DNA of 64,000 bases from contig NZ_CP011029.1 of the NCBI RefSeq assembly GCF_002221525.1, positions 715,696 through 779,695 of the forward strand. The letters are read 5' to 3'. Each line of letters opens with the position of its first letter. Position 1 is the first letter of the stretch. A program made the position numbers and the translations under genes. Below the pieces are notes generated by a model. The model saw only the letters and a list, made by a program, of their open reading frames with translations, had not been told where the DNA came from and ran no database searches. This document shows positions 1 through 8,989 of this stretch, in pieces. Origin of the DNA: Pseudoalteromonas espejiana DSM 9414. GTDB lineage: Bacteria; Pseudomonadota; Gammaproteobacteria; Enterobacterales; Alteromonadaceae.

Positions 1-313
1 TTGCATCTTGTGAGTAATTTAAAACCGATAAGCCCGCTGCCTTTGCTTGGCTGTGTTGATCATCTGAGCCATTACATACACCAACTGCATTAAAGCTCAT
101 GCGCTCAATAAGTGATTTTAAGTGTACAAAATCAAGTGAGCTGTTTTTAATTTCTTCTAAATTAACAACAATAGGGGCTCCTTCAAAAAACCGAGGAGCT
201 TGGGCTATTTTTACATACAACTGCTCTGCTAGAAGGGCAATATCAGTGCTATAAAGATGCAATACTGATAGTGTGAAAAGGTTCCCTTTTAGCTCAAAAA
301 TTTGTTCCGACAT
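1..313 (-). CDS. minC: Septum site-determining protein MinC, N-terminal part (cut by window edge)
   Basis: The frame runs leftwards from an ATG at 313 and leaves the window, giving about 104 residues beginning MSEQIFELKGNLFTLSVLHL. This matches the MinC N-terminal domain, which opens with ELKG..FTLSV and later has the AP-x-V-V-N-L strand and a closing VGV segment. MinC inhibits FtsZ assembly away from midcell, and with MinD and MinE it places the division septum. The C-terminal MinD-binding domain, and presumably minD and minE, lie to the left of the window. The next gene, divergently placed, is ycgL, the usual neighbour of minC in gammaproteobacteria, which supports the call. Having a min gene on a replicon with a plasmid-type origin is notable. 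Confidence 0.88.
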   Translation of the reverse strand, partial: MSEQIFELKGNLFTLSVLHLYSTDIALLAEQLYVKIAQAPRFFEGAPIVVNLEEIKNSSLDFVHLKSLIERMSFNAVGVCNGSDDQHSQAKAAGLSVLNYSQDA

Positions 314-468
314 ACACGCTCAATTGATTTGTCTGATTAGAAATTAATTTTAGATAAACGTAGGCTGAATAAGGCCTTTATTGAAATTTCTAATCTAATT
401 TTTCTAACTTATTATTACTCTCATGTTATAGTGTGCGGCAATGTTAAGCAAGATTAAATAGGGCCATT

Positions 469-756
469 ATGCTCACTGCGGTATATAAAAGTAAGAAAAA
501 AGCGGATACCTTCTTATTTGTTGAAAAAAGAGATGATTTTAGTAAAGTGCCTGAACCTTTACTGGCAATGTTTGGTCAACCTATTTATGTAATGATCATT
601 AACTTAGCAAAGCGTGATCATTTAGGTGGCGCCGACCTTGAAACTGTAAAAGAGGCTTTAGCCGATCCTGATAAAGGCTACTATTTACAGATTCCACCGC
701 CAGAAGAAAACTTACTTAGCCAATTACGAAAAGAAAACGGAGTTGATAGTGATTAA
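469..756 (+). CDS. ycgL: YcgL domain protein
   Basis: This 95-residue protein matches the YcgL family along its whole length. It has the opening VYKSKKK..TFLFVEKRDDFSKVPE, the central FGQP and the late GYYLQIPPPEENLL segment. The family is small and cytoplasmic, and its biochemical role is not settled. It lies divergent to minC, the conserved gammaproteobacterial arrangement. The last 8 bases overlap the start of the downstream lytic transglycosylase gene, so the two are probably co-transcribed and translationally linked. The ATG at 469 sits a short way behind a weak purine-rich stretch, and no other start competes because homologs begin at the same place. Confidence 0.9.
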   Translation: MLTAVYKSKKKADTFLFVEKRDDFSKVPEPLLAMFGQPIYVMIINLAKRDHLGGADLETVKEALADPDKGYYLQIPPPEENLLSQLRKENGVDSD

Positions 757-1765
757 AAAGTTAGCCGTAATTTTATGCTCAGTGTGTTTAAGTGGCTCTG
801 TAGTTGCTAAAACACAGGCCGAATTTCAAACTTACTTGGGCGATTTAAAACAAGAGGCCATAGCAAAAGGCTACGATAGCAAATTAATAGACGATGCATT
901 TGCAACAGCGTCTTACAAAGAAAAAGTAGTTTCTGCTGATAAAAACCAGCCTGAAGTAAAAGAAACACTCGAAACTTATTTACCAAAACGTGTTCCACAG
1001 TGGAAAATTGACCGTGCGCGTAAGCTTTACGCGCAAAACAAAGATGTACTAGAGCAAGTAGCTAAAGAGTTTGGCGTGCAAGCGCGTTTTATAGTGGCTT
1101 TATGGGGTCTTGAAAGTAACTTTGGTACAATTCAGGGGGGTCATAACGTTATTTCATCGTTAGTAACCCTTGCCTTTGATGGTCGCCGAGAAGCACTTTA
1201 TAAACGCCAGCTGTGGGCAGCATTAGATATTTTAAAATCAGGCCATATAACCCTCGATAAATTTAAAGGCTCTTGGGCTGGCGCAATGGGGCAAACGCAG
1301 TTTATGCCAACCTCATTTAATGCCTACGCTGTTGATTACAATAACGATGGCCGCAAAGATATTTGGACCACCAAAGAGGATGCCTTTGCCTCTATTGCCA
1401 ATTATTTAAAGCAAGAGGGCTGGAATGACTCGTTAACATGGGGTCGTCAGGTCAAATTGCCAGACAATTTTGATAGTCAATACGTGCTAAAACGCGGTAC
1501 TAAAACACGTAAACAGTGGTTAGAGTATTGGAATAATTCAGAGCGTTCGCTTGCAGATTGGCAAGCGCTTGGTGTACGAAAAGCTGATGGCTCTGATTTA
1601 CCCAATGTAGATGTGCAAGCTGCGCTTGTAATGCCAGATGATATAAATGGGCGCATGTATTTAGCGTACGATAACTACAAAGTGTTTATGCACTGGAATC
1701 GTTCGTACTACTTTGCAACAAGTGTTGGTTACTTATCAGATAGAATTGGGTATCCGAAAATTTAA
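749..1765 (+). CDS. Periplasmic lytic murein transglycosylase, MltB-like
   Basis: This is a lytic transglycosylase of the MltB group (COG2951-like). It cleaves glycan strands of murein in the periplasm to give anhydro-muropeptides. The motif ALWGLESNFG near residue 118 carries the catalytic Glu. SWAGAMGQTQFMP, the NNDGRKDI calcium-loop-like segment and the C-terminal ATSVGYLSDRIG are typical. A signal peptide (IKKLAVILCSVCLSGSVVA, then KTQ) ends in a signal peptidase I site and there is no lipobox, so it should be soluble, unlike MltB itself. The start is probably GTG 749: GGAG at 739-742 leaves 6 bases to it but none to the TTG at 743. It overlaps ycgL by 8 bases and is followed by a strong terminator. 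Confidence 0.88.
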   Translation: MIKKLAVILCSVCLSGSVVAKTQAEFQTYLGDLKQEAIAKGYDSKLIDDAFATASYKEKVVSADKNQPEVKETLETYLPKRVPQWKIDRARKLYAQNKDVLEQVAKEFGVQARFIVALWGLESNFGTIQGGHNVISSLVTLAFDGRREALYKRQLWAALDILKSGHITLDKFKGSWAGAMGQTQFMPTSFNAYAVDYNNDGRKDIWTTKEDAFASIANYLKQEGWNDSLTWGRQVKLPDNFDSQYVLKRGTKTRKQWLEYWNNSERSLADWQALGVRKADGSDLPNVDVQAALVMPDDINGRMYLAYDNYKVFMHWNRSYYFATSVGYLSDRIGYPKI

Positions 1766-1784
1766 TTTTCGCTTTACTAAATTT

Positions 1785-1812
1785 AAAAAGCCGCAGTTTG
1801 CGGCTTTTTTAT
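1785..1812. terminator. Bidirectional intrinsic terminator
   Basis: AAAAAGCCGC and GCGGCTTTTTT form a strong stem around a 5-base loop. The U-run on both strands fits its place between the convergent transglycosylase and GbsR-type regulator genes. Confidence 0.85.
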
Positions 1813-1818
1813 TTAGTT

Positions 1819-2364
1819 TTATTCTTTTTTAAATATTTTATCTTTTAAATCGATTACTTTGCCAATACCTGAGCCTAGCTTCATAAGCTTATTTAGTTGC
1901 TCTGGGCTCAAACGTTGTAATTCTGATGACCATTTAGTAACAGTTTCAAGCAAGTTATGGATTTCACCCATTTGCTTTTGTGCGTATAACTCTTCTTCAT
2001 TACTGGCTTCATCGAGTAAGTTATCGCGAAGAAGGCTAAGTGTAGGGTCTATTTCACGTTTTTTACGCTCTTCAAAAACACGGTTGGCCATATCCCAAAT
2101 TTCACCAGCAGGCGCATAATACTCTTTGCGATCGCCAGGTATATGGTGCACTTTAATTAACTGCCATGATTGCAGCTCTTTAATGCCCATACTTACGTTA
2201 CCACGAGAGATACTTAACGCGTCGGCAATTTCGTTCGCGGTCATTGGCTCTTTTGTAATGATCAACAACCCACACATTTGCCCTATAGTGCGATTGAAAC
2301 CCCAGCGGCTGCCCATCTCACCGCAATGCATGACAAAGGCTAAATTTTTTTCAGATAGACTCAT
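1819..2364 (-). CDS. GbsR/MarR-family transcriptional regulator
   Basis: This 181-residue winged-helix regulator belongs to the GbsR group of MarR-like proteins. The DNA-binding domain is clear: MTANEIADALSISRGNVSMGIKELQSWQLIKV at about residues 41-72, followed by a wing with HHIPGDRKEYY. The C-terminal half is helical and charged and probably serves for dimerisation. Members of this group often control osmolyte or membrane functions, but nothing here fixes the target. The siderophore-type receptor that follows on the same strand reads towards it, with about 150 bases between them, so a link is possible but unproven. The gene shares a bidirectional terminator with the transglycosylase gene. 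Confidence 0.82.
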   Translation of the reverse strand: MSLSEKNLAFVMHCGEMGSRWGFNRTIGQMCGLLIITKEPMTANEIADALSISRGNVSMGIKELQSWQLIKVHHIPGDRKEYYAPAGEIWDMANRVFEERKKREIDPTLSLLRDNLLDEASNEEELYAQKQMGEIHNLLETVTKWSSELQRLSPEQLNKLMKLGSGIGKVIDLKDKIFKKE

Positions 2365-2520
2365 AGCTTTTCAAGTTTCAGTAAATTCAGAAAGTAATGC
2401 TAGCACGCTTGTAAATTATAGCAACGCTTAGCGAGGTAAGTTTTGTAGAGTATTAAATGAAGAATAAGTTTAATTTACTCCTACTTATTATTGTAGGAGT
2501 AAATTAGTTGCCCAGATGGG

Positions 2521-4938
2521 TTAAAGTGTGTAGCTAAAGCTTAGCTTAGCGTTACGCTCTTCACCTGGCATACCACCTAAAAACATGGCTTTAGAGTAGT
2601 ACTTTTTATTAAACAAGTTGTTTAAATTAAGCTGCATGTGCCATTTATCGGTTGTGTACGAAACCGCCGCATCATAAACCGTGTAGCTCGGCACATAACC
2701 ATCAGGAATACCAAAGCTCGTAGAGTTTGTACTTCTGTCATCAACATAAGTGATACCACCACTTATATTTACATTTTCAGGTAAGTTAAACATATCGGCG
2801 TAGTAAGTTACCCACGTACTTGCGGTAACATACGGCACACCTTTTTGGCGAGTATCGTAACTTGAGCTGTTAGGGTTGGTTTTATCACGGGCATCTTGAT
2901 AAACACCGTTTATATTTACTTTCCATTGCTCATTTAAGTGCGCGTTTAAATCAAGCTCTACACCTTTAGTTTGTTCTTCACCATCGTAGTAGCTTTCTAC
3001 TACATCGGGGCCAGACACACCGGCTTCATAAAGTGGGTTGCTGTATTCTAAGTTAGTACGCGCGCTTTCAAATACAACTAGTGATGCTAAAAGTTGATCA
3101 TCAAATGCTTTAAATCTAAAACCTAAATCGTTACTTATTGACTCTGAGTCTTCACGGTCTGCTTCGTTACCCGCTACTGAGCCAAGTATACTGTATGCTG
3201 TACGCCCTTTTGAGTGGTTAATAAATACCGAAAAATCTTCAGTTGGTTGGTAAGTGGCACCTAAGTTATAAGTTAAACCACTGTCTGAAGTGTTCGCTTC
3301 AGGCGTAGGCTCGGCGCGGCTTGAGCTATAACGCTCATCAACACCAAAGTGCTCATATGTTTGCTTAATACGGTTATAAGCAACACCTACACGCGTTGTA
3401 AGCGCATCCGTTATGTAGCCTACATGTTGAATACCTAAGCCCCATGCTTGTACTTTTTTATTGTAGTCGCTGGTTTTTAGAGGGTCGTAGTCATCAAAGC
3501 TGCCAGTAGGCCAATTAGGTTCACGAATATCGTAAATGTAAGGCAACGTACCTTGGTAAATAGTCTCGCCATCACTATTAGTGATTACTTTATCGGCGTC
3601 GTAAATAGAGTACTGCTTAAAGCGAATATCTCTGTCTTCGTAGTTTGCATTAACAAGTAACTCGTTATCAATATCGCCTAGCATAAAGTCATAGCGTAAA
3701 TCTAAAAAGTACTGCCATGATTTTTCATCTGCCTCTACTTGACGATACTCTTGGCGGCGAGCTGCAAATGAGTAAAGTACGCCGTCCTCTACTAATGGAG
3801 CACGAGGGTCATCATTTACAATGCCATTACGTTCCCAATACACGTAATTGTAAGCACCTGTTTGGCGAGCAAAGCTCGATGTATAGTTACGGTATTGTAG
3901 CTGCTGATTTAAAAATAAATCATCAGTAATAAAGTAATTATGCGTCAGCTTAAAGCGAAGCTCTTCACCTTCGTTATCATCCGCCATAGGCGAAATAATA
4001 CCGTTTGTTCCAAAGCTATAAGGAGTTAATCCGTCGTTTGATGAAAGAGAATTAGCAAGTTGTTCTTGTTGCGCCGCTGTAAGTTGAACACCATTACCGT
4101 TAGAGTCATTCACTAAATCTGCGCCGGTTACTTCGCCTGCAGTTAAACCGTCTACTGATTCACTATTAAAAATTCTAATTGGGTGGCCAATAGAGTCTAC
4201 CGCAATTGAATCCTTAATATAGGCAGCTGAGATCATGATATCTTGCTTGTCGCTCAATACATACTTAAGTGATGTATACAGCTCGTCGCGGTCTTCTTTT
4301 AAATCACGAAAGCCATCGCTTGATGCTGTTTTGGCCATCACGCGGTAGGCTAAATCATCGGTAATTGCATTGGTGCTATCAAAAGCAAGTGAATAGCTAT
4401 CCCATTGGCCAAGCTCAGCCGATACTTTGTGTTTTTCTTCAAATTCTGGCTTTTTTTCAATTAAGTTAATTACACCACCAGCACTGCCAATACCGTATAA
4501 ACCCGTTGCTGGGCCCTTAAGTACTTCAACCGACTCTACATTAGTCAGTGAGCGAGTAGGGTTAAATGTGTTGCCTAAACCGGCACCGCCGTACATGCCA
4601 TCGTAGGTATAATTTGCATCAAGGCCACGAATAACTAAGTTATCGCCTATACCGTAGTTATTACCAGCTTGGGTTAAGCCACTCACGTTACGTACAAGTT
4701 CTTGTAGGCTATCTACACCTTGTGACTCAATAAGTTCACGGTCAATAATAACAACCGGTGCTGGGGTTTCCATTAATGACATGTCTGATTTAGTTGCAAG
4801 GCCTGAACTCATTACAACTTGGTTTTGCTTTTCGTAAACGCTAATACGTTCGATGTCTTTTTCAGCGGTTGTTGCAGCAACCGCTAAAGGGGCGTTTAAA
4901 CACGCTAACGTTAAAAGAGAGTAGTTAAATTGTTTCAT
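2521..4938 (-). CDS. TonB-dependent receptor, siderophore type
   Basis: This 805-residue outer-membrane receptor resembles ferric-siderophore receptors. It has a signal peptide (MKQFNYSLLTLACLNAPLAVAA), then a short TonB-box-like ERISVYE segment. The plug domain is at about residues 55-165 (TPAPVVIIDRELIESQGVDS, LVIRGLDANYTYDGM, VEVLKGPATGLYGIGSAGGVINL), and a 22-strand barrel follows. There is no N-terminal STN signalling domain, so it is not a transducing receptor. The C-terminus (NNLFNKKYY near the end, then LSFSYTL) is the usual terminal strand. A Fur-box-like A+T-rich element lies just upstream of the start. The ligand cannot be named. Energy could come from the TonB2-type system at 16-20 kb, and a siderophore-interacting reductase is at 36.5 kb. 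Confidence 0.88.
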   Translation of the reverse strand: MKQFNYSLLTLACLNAPLAVAATTAEKDIERISVYEKQNQVVMSSGLATKSDMSLMETPAPVVIIDRELIESQGVDSLQELVRNVSGLTQAGNNYGIGDNLVIRGLDANYTYDGMYGGAGLGNTFNPTRSLTNVESVEVLKGPATGLYGIGSAGGVINLIEKKPEFEEKHKVSAELGQWDSYSLAFDSTNAITDDLAYRVMAKTASSDGFRDLKEDRDELYTSLKYVLSDKQDIMISAAYIKDSIAVDSIGHPIRIFNSESVDGLTAGEVTGADLVNDSNGNGVQLTAAQQEQLANSLSSNDGLTPYSFGTNGIISPMADDNEGEELRFKLTHNYFITDDLFLNQQLQYRNYTSSFARQTGAYNYVYWERNGIVNDDPRAPLVEDGVLYSFAARRQEYRQVEADEKSWQYFLDLRYDFMLGDIDNELLVNANYEDRDIRFKQYSIYDADKVITNSDGETIYQGTLPYIYDIREPNWPTGSFDDYDPLKTSDYNKKVQAWGLGIQHVGYITDALTTRVGVAYNRIKQTYEHFGVDERYSSSRAEPTPEANTSDSGLTYNLGATYQPTEDFSVFINHSKGRTAYSILGSVAGNEADREDSESISNDLGFRFKAFDDQLLASLVVFESARTNLEYSNPLYEAGVSGPDVVESYYDGEEQTKGVELDLNAHLNEQWKVNINGVYQDARDKTNPNSSSYDTRQKGVPYVTASTWVTYYADMFNLPENVNISGGITYVDDRSTNSTSFGIPDGYVPSYTVYDAAVSYTTDKWHMQLNLNNLFNKKYYSKAMFLGGMPGEERNAKLSFSYTL

Positions 4939-4940
4939 AT

Positions 4941-4962
4941 TGATAATTATTCGTATTCATTG
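4941..4962 (-). promoter_or_regulatory. Possible Fur box upstream of the siderophore-type receptor
   Basis: TGATAATTATTCGTATTCAT lies directly before the receptor start. It is made of imperfect hexamers like those in the Fur consensus GATAATGATAATCATTATC, with GATAAT exact on one side. A second A+T-rich block with TTATTATTCG follows at 4982-4992. Match quality is modest in this A+T-rich DNA. Confidence 0.35.
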
Positions 4963-5113
4963 GTTTGCGCGAATACTAATAGTTATTATTCGTTAAGTGA
5001 ATAAAAAATTCTAAAAAAGAGAAATTAATTACAATGTGGGTGAGTTATTGTTCTAAAAAGTAAATTTAAGGTTAAATTTAATGCTTTTTAAAAAGTAATA
5101 CGCTAATTAGTTA

Positions 5114-6385
5114 TTATTTTTTATAAACTACACCTGCTTTCATTACAAAAGGGATGCGCTCAAGCTCACTAATATTATTAAGTGGGTTGTCTTTTACTGC
5201 AATAATATCTGCAGCAAAGCCCGCCTTTAGCTGACCAAGTGTATTTTCCATTTTTAACAGCTTTGCACTGTTTATAGTGGCGGCTTGAATAGCTTGTAGT
5301 TCGGTCATTCCAAATTCAACCATACGAGAAAACTGCTTTGCGTTATCGCCGTGTGGATAAATAGCGGCATCGGTACCAAATACCATATTAACGCCAGCCT
5401 TTACTGCACGGCTAAAGCTATCGCGTTGTTTTTTAGATACTTGACGCTCTTTATTGAGGTTTTCTTCATCTACGCCATTTTGCTCGCCAAAACTAAGCGT
5501 GTATTCGGTATTGTAAATATCCATAGACAGCCATGTACCGTGCTTTTTAGCAAGCGCTATGGCTTCATCGTCTAAAAAGCTGGCATGCTCAATACTATCT
5601 ACGCCTGCTTTAATGGCTGTTTTAATACCACTGGTACCATGTGCATGTGCTGCCACAGGTAAGTCGCGCATGTGAGCTTCATCAACAATGGCTTTCATTT
5701 CATCATAAGAATATTGCTGTACACCTACTTTAGTACCCTTAGAAAAAACGCCGCCAGTGGCGCAAAATTTAATTGCATTAGCACCGTATTTTATATTTTC
5801 GCGTACTTTAACTCGTGCTGCCCATGGTCCGTCGGCTACGCCTGTTGATGTGTATTTTAGCTCTGGCGGTAAGCGGTTATTATCACAATGTCCGCCTGTA
5901 ATACCAAGCGATGGGCCCGCTGCCCAAATACGTGGACCTACAATATCACCCGCGTTAATGCCATCACGCACGGCAATAACACTGTAGCCCTCAGCGCCAA
6001 CATTACGAAGTGTAGTAAAGCCAGCTTCGAGTGTTTTTTTAGCAAAGTGCGCTGCCTTAATAGCCATACGTGGCACTGATTGGCTCAAACGTTGGCTGCG
6101 CGACACAGTAGGGTCGCTAGTTAAATGAACATGCATATCCATTAAACCTGGCATAAGTGTTAACTGAGGAAGTTCAATGTGATCATCATTTTTGCTAAGC
6201 GTTGGCTTTTTATTAGTCTCGATTGCGCTTATCACTCCATTATCAATAGTAATAAGGGGAGCTTTTATGAGTTTACCGGTTTGCACGTCAAGCATGGCTT
6301 TAGCAGAGAGGTAAGTAACGGCATGGGCGTTTAAGCTGCTTAAGCATAAACATGCAATGGAGGCGCTAAGTAGGCGTTTTTTCAT
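5114..6385 (-). CDS. Exported metal-dependent amidohydrolase
   Basis: This 423-residue protein of the amidohydrolase superfamily is close in layout to imidazolonepropionase-like and Xaa-Pro/Xaa-Arg dipeptidases. The visible metal ligands are the HxH pair in LMDMHVHLTSD, a probable carboxylated Lys in AIKFCATGGVFS, His in AHAHGTSG and SIEHASFLDD, and Asp in FGTDAAIYPHGDN. A signal peptide (MKKRLLSASIACLCLSSLNAHA, then VTY) sends it to the periplasm. The substrate is probably a peptide or cyclic amide, inferred from the family only. It stands alone: about 175 bases separate it from the receptor downstream, and the DUF885 hydrolase is divergent. Together they suggest peptide scavenging. Confidence 0.84.
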   Translation of the reverse strand: MKKRLLSASIACLCLSSLNAHAVTYLSAKAMLDVQTGKLIKAPLITIDNGVISAIETNKKPTLSKNDDHIELPQLTLMPGLMDMHVHLTSDPTVSRSQRLSQSVPRMAIKAAHFAKKTLEAGFTTLRNVGAEGYSVIAVRDGINAGDIVGPRIWAAGPSLGITGGHCDNNRLPPELKYTSTGVADGPWAARVKVRENIKYGANAIKFCATGGVFSKGTKVGVQQYSYDEMKAIVDEAHMRDLPVAAHAHGTSGIKTAIKAGVDSIEHASFLDDEAIALAKKHGTWLSMDIYNTEYTLSFGEQNGVDEENLNKERQVSKKQRDSFSRAVKAGVNMVFGTDAAIYPHGDNAKQFSRMVEFGMTELQAIQAATINSAKLLKMENTLGQLKAGFAADIIAVKDNPLNNISELERIPFVMKAGVVYKK

Positions 6386-6538
6386 TTTGTTCTTCTTGTA
6401 GTGGCGTTTTAATTAATTGAAATGTAACAACCTAATACAAAAGTGTAAATAGAGATTGATTTAAGCAATCTATCGTAATTTCTTTATTTAGCAGTGCTTT
6501 GTGAGCATAATTAAAAATCGTCACAAAAAAGGAATACC

Positions 6539-8377
6539 ATGAAATCTATTAAATTAGCCTTAGTTGCCAGCGGTGTTATGTTTGCCTTAAGTGGCTGTAT
6601 TAGCAATGGTGCAAGCGAAAACGCGAGCACTAACGTACAGTCAAACACCACCAGCGCAAAAACAGCTATTGTTTCAGAGCTCTCTAATGAGCAGCAGCTC
6701 GATGTGCTTGTAGCCCAATATTACAATGAATCTCTTACGTTTAAGCCAATAAACGCAACATATAGTGGCCGTAGTGAATTTAACGATAAGTTTACCCCAG
6801 AGATTTCATCTAAAAATCGTGCTAAAAAAGCCTCTTTTTATAAAAAGTATCAGCAGCGCCTTGCCTTTATTGATAAATCACAATTAACGGGTCAGGCACT
6901 TTTAAGCTACGAGATATTAAATCGCGATTTAGCACTTAAACTTGAAGGTATGCAATTTCCAACCTACATGTTGCCAATAAACCAAATGGCAGGCTCGCAT
7001 AATACCTTTGCAGGTTTTGGCTCAGGGCAAAGCGCACAGCCATTTGATACCACCGAAGACTATAGTAACTTTATAAAGCGCAGCGAAGGTTTTGTAGCGT
7101 GGCTTGCAAGTGTTCAACGCTCAATGGGGGAAGGTTTAAAGCAAGGTATTTCATTACCAAAACCTTTAGCTAAAAAATTACAGCCGCAATTTGCAGCGCA
7201 TGTTGTTAAACGTGCTGAAGACTCTTTATTTTGGGGGCCGATTAAAAACTTCCCTGAATCATTTACTTCAAAGCAAAAAGAGAAGATCACAGCACAGTAC
7301 CGCTCACTTATTATGACGCAATTAGTACCGGCCTATAAAAGTATGAGTGACTTTTTAGCCAATGAGTATATTCCTAATAGTCGTACAACAGTTGGTTATA
7401 GTGATTTACCAAATGGCAAAGCCTGGTATGAATACCAAATTAAAAAAAATACCACGTTGAGCTTATCAGCAGATGAAATACACGCCATTGGCTTAAGTGA
7501 AGTGTCGCGTATTTTAGATGAAATGAAAAAAGTAAAACAAGATGTTGGGTTTAGTGGTTCATTGGCTGAGTTTTTTGATCACTTACGTGACTCAGACGAG
7601 TTTTATTACAATACACCACAAGAGCTAATAGCGGCTTATGAAAACGTTAAACAAAAAATAGATTCGCGCGTTCCATTATTATTTGATATTGCGCCTAAAG
7701 CGCCATACGTAGTAAAAGCGGTTGAAGCATACAGAGCGCAATCTGCTGCGGGTGCGTCTTATGCAGCCCCTGCACCTGATGGTTCTCGCCCGGGTGTTTT
7801 TTACATCAACACGTTTAATTTAAAAGCACAGCCAAAGTTTTTACTTGAAACACTCTCTATTCATGAAGCAGCTCCAGGGCATCATTTTCAAATTGCCTTA
7901 CAGCAAGAAATTGAAGGCTTACCTGATTTTAGAAAGTTTGGCGGTTATACCGTATTTGCAGAGGGTTGGGCATTATATGCAGAAAGCCTAGGTAAAGAGC
8001 TTGGCTTATTTACCGACCCTTACATGTGGTACGGGCGTTTAGCCGATGAACAACTAAGAGCGATGCGTTTAGTGCTCGATACTGGCTTTCATGCAAAAGG
8101 TTGGACTCGCCAGCAAGGGATTGATTACATGTTGGCTAACTCATCAATGGCTAAAAGCGATGTAATTGCTGAGGTTGAGCGTTATATTGCATGGCCTGGC
8201 CAAGCCCTATCGTACAAGTTGGGGGAGTTTAAAATTAAACAGCTGCGCGACTACGCTAAAAAAGAGTTAGGCGATAAGTTTGATATTAAAGCGTTCCACA
8301 CTCAAATTTTGATTGATGGTGCGTTACCTATGCCAATTTTAGAGGAAAAAATTAAACGTTGGGTTGCCACGCAGTAA
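6539..8377 (+). CDS. DUF885 family lipoprotein, probable zinc peptidase
   Basis: This 612-residue lipoprotein starts with a signal sequence and lipobox (MFALSGC, then ISNG). The DUF885 hallmark HEAAPGHHFQ is near residue 444, followed about 26 residues later by FAEGWALYAESLGKELG. Together these give the His, His and Glu ligands of a gluzincin-like site. Other conserved family segments are AYRAQSAAGASYAAPAPDGSRPGVFYINTF and LADEQLRAMRLVLDTG. Family members are thought to be metallopeptidases, but the substrate is unknown. Translation starts at an ATG 6 bases after AAGGA. It is divergent from the exported amidohydrolase. A hairpin without a U-run follows the gene. Confidence 0.85.
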   Translation: MKSIKLALVASGVMFALSGCISNGASENASTNVQSNTTSAKTAIVSELSNEQQLDVLVAQYYNESLTFKPINATYSGRSEFNDKFTPEISSKNRAKKASFYKKYQQRLAFIDKSQLTGQALLSYEILNRDLALKLEGMQFPTYMLPINQMAGSHNTFAGFGSGQSAQPFDTTEDYSNFIKRSEGFVAWLASVQRSMGEGLKQGISLPKPLAKKLQPQFAAHVVKRAEDSLFWGPIKNFPESFTSKQKEKITAQYRSLIMTQLVPAYKSMSDFLANEYIPNSRTTVGYSDLPNGKAWYEYQIKKNTTLSLSADEIHAIGLSEVSRILDEMKKVKQDVGFSGSLAEFFDHLRDSDEFYYNTPQELIAAYENVKQKIDSRVPLLFDIAPKAPYVVKAVEAYRAQSAAGASYAAPAPDGSRPGVFYINTFNLKAQPKFLLETLSIHEAAPGHHFQIALQQEIEGLPDFRKFGGYTVFAEGWALYAESLGKELGLFTDPYMWYGRLADEQLRAMRLVLDTGFHAKGWTRQQGIDYMLANSSMAKSDVIAEVERYIAWPGQALSYKLGEFKIKQLRDYAKKELGDKFDIKAFHTQILIDGALPMPILEEKIKRWVATQ

Positions 8378-8386
8378 CAATAAAAA

Positions 8387-8427
8387 ACGCGAAAGCCCGT
8401 ATTAATAAAGGCGCGGGCTTTGCGCGT
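8387..8427. terminator. Hairpin downstream of the DUF885 gene
   Basis: ACGCGAAAGCCCG pairs with CGGGCTTTGCGCGT across a 14-base loop. The U-run lies only on the minus-strand side, so it may be a weak or Rho-aided terminator for the plus strand. Confidence 0.4.
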
Positions 8428-8476
8428 ATAGCTGCAATACGTTAGAATGCGCGCTCTTTAGGGGCGCGAGTAAATT

Positions 8477-8989
8477 ATGTTTGATCAAGAATTAGCAAAT
8501 ACACAGTTTTGGCTTAAAAAAAGTCTCAGGGACATGAACCAAAACGAATGGGAAGCTATTTGTGATGGGTGCGGAAAGTGTTGTTTAAACACCTTTATTG
8601 ATAGCGAAGACGAAGACGAATTTACCGCTACCGATCAATTACGTGAAGGTGAAGAACTCATTTTTACAAATATTGTTTGCCAATATCTTGATAACAACAC
8701 CTGTGGTTGTAGCGAATACGAAAATCGCCAAACTTTGGTGCCATCGTGCGTAAAGCTTACCAAAGCCAACCTTAAAGATATCTTTTTTATGCCGCAAAGC
8801 TGTAGCTATCGCCGATTACACGAAGGCCGTGGTTTAGCGTCGTGGCACCCGCTATTAAATAATGGCGAAAAATCACAAATGCATGAGCTAGGTATATCTG
8901 TTAAAGATAAAACAGTAAAAGACTGTGACGTAAAGCTTGATGACTTCGATTTATACATAGCTGAGTGGCCTACTAAGGATTGCGATTAA
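8477..8989 (+). CDS. ycgN: YcgN family cysteine-cluster protein
   Basis: This 170-residue protein matches the YcgN/UPF0260 family. Its CDGCGKCCL cluster at about residues 29-37 and further cysteines (IVCQYLDNNTCGCSEY, PSCVKL, PQSCSYRRL) suggest a bound zinc or iron-sulphur site. Family homologs begin with the same FW...L..M...EWE.LCDGCGKCCL pattern, so the start is trusted. Its function is not established. In enterobacteria ycgN sits close to minC and ycgL. Here about 7 kb of other genes separate them, which looks like an ancestral group split by insertion. Its stop overlaps the next start as TAATG. Confidence 0.88.
   Translation: MFDQELANTQFWLKKSLRDMNQNEWEAICDGCGKCCLNTFIDSEDEDEFTATDQLREGEELIFTNIVCQYLDNNTCGCSEYENRQTLVPSCVKLTKANLKDIFFMPQSCSYRRLHEGRGLASWHPLLNNGEKSQMHELGISVKDKTVKDCDVKLDDFDLYIAEWPTKDCD

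Noticed and set aside
8387..8427. Strong terminator for the DUF885 gene
   Set aside because: The stem is good, but the plus-strand exit lacks a T-run. It is kept only as a low-confidence hairpin.
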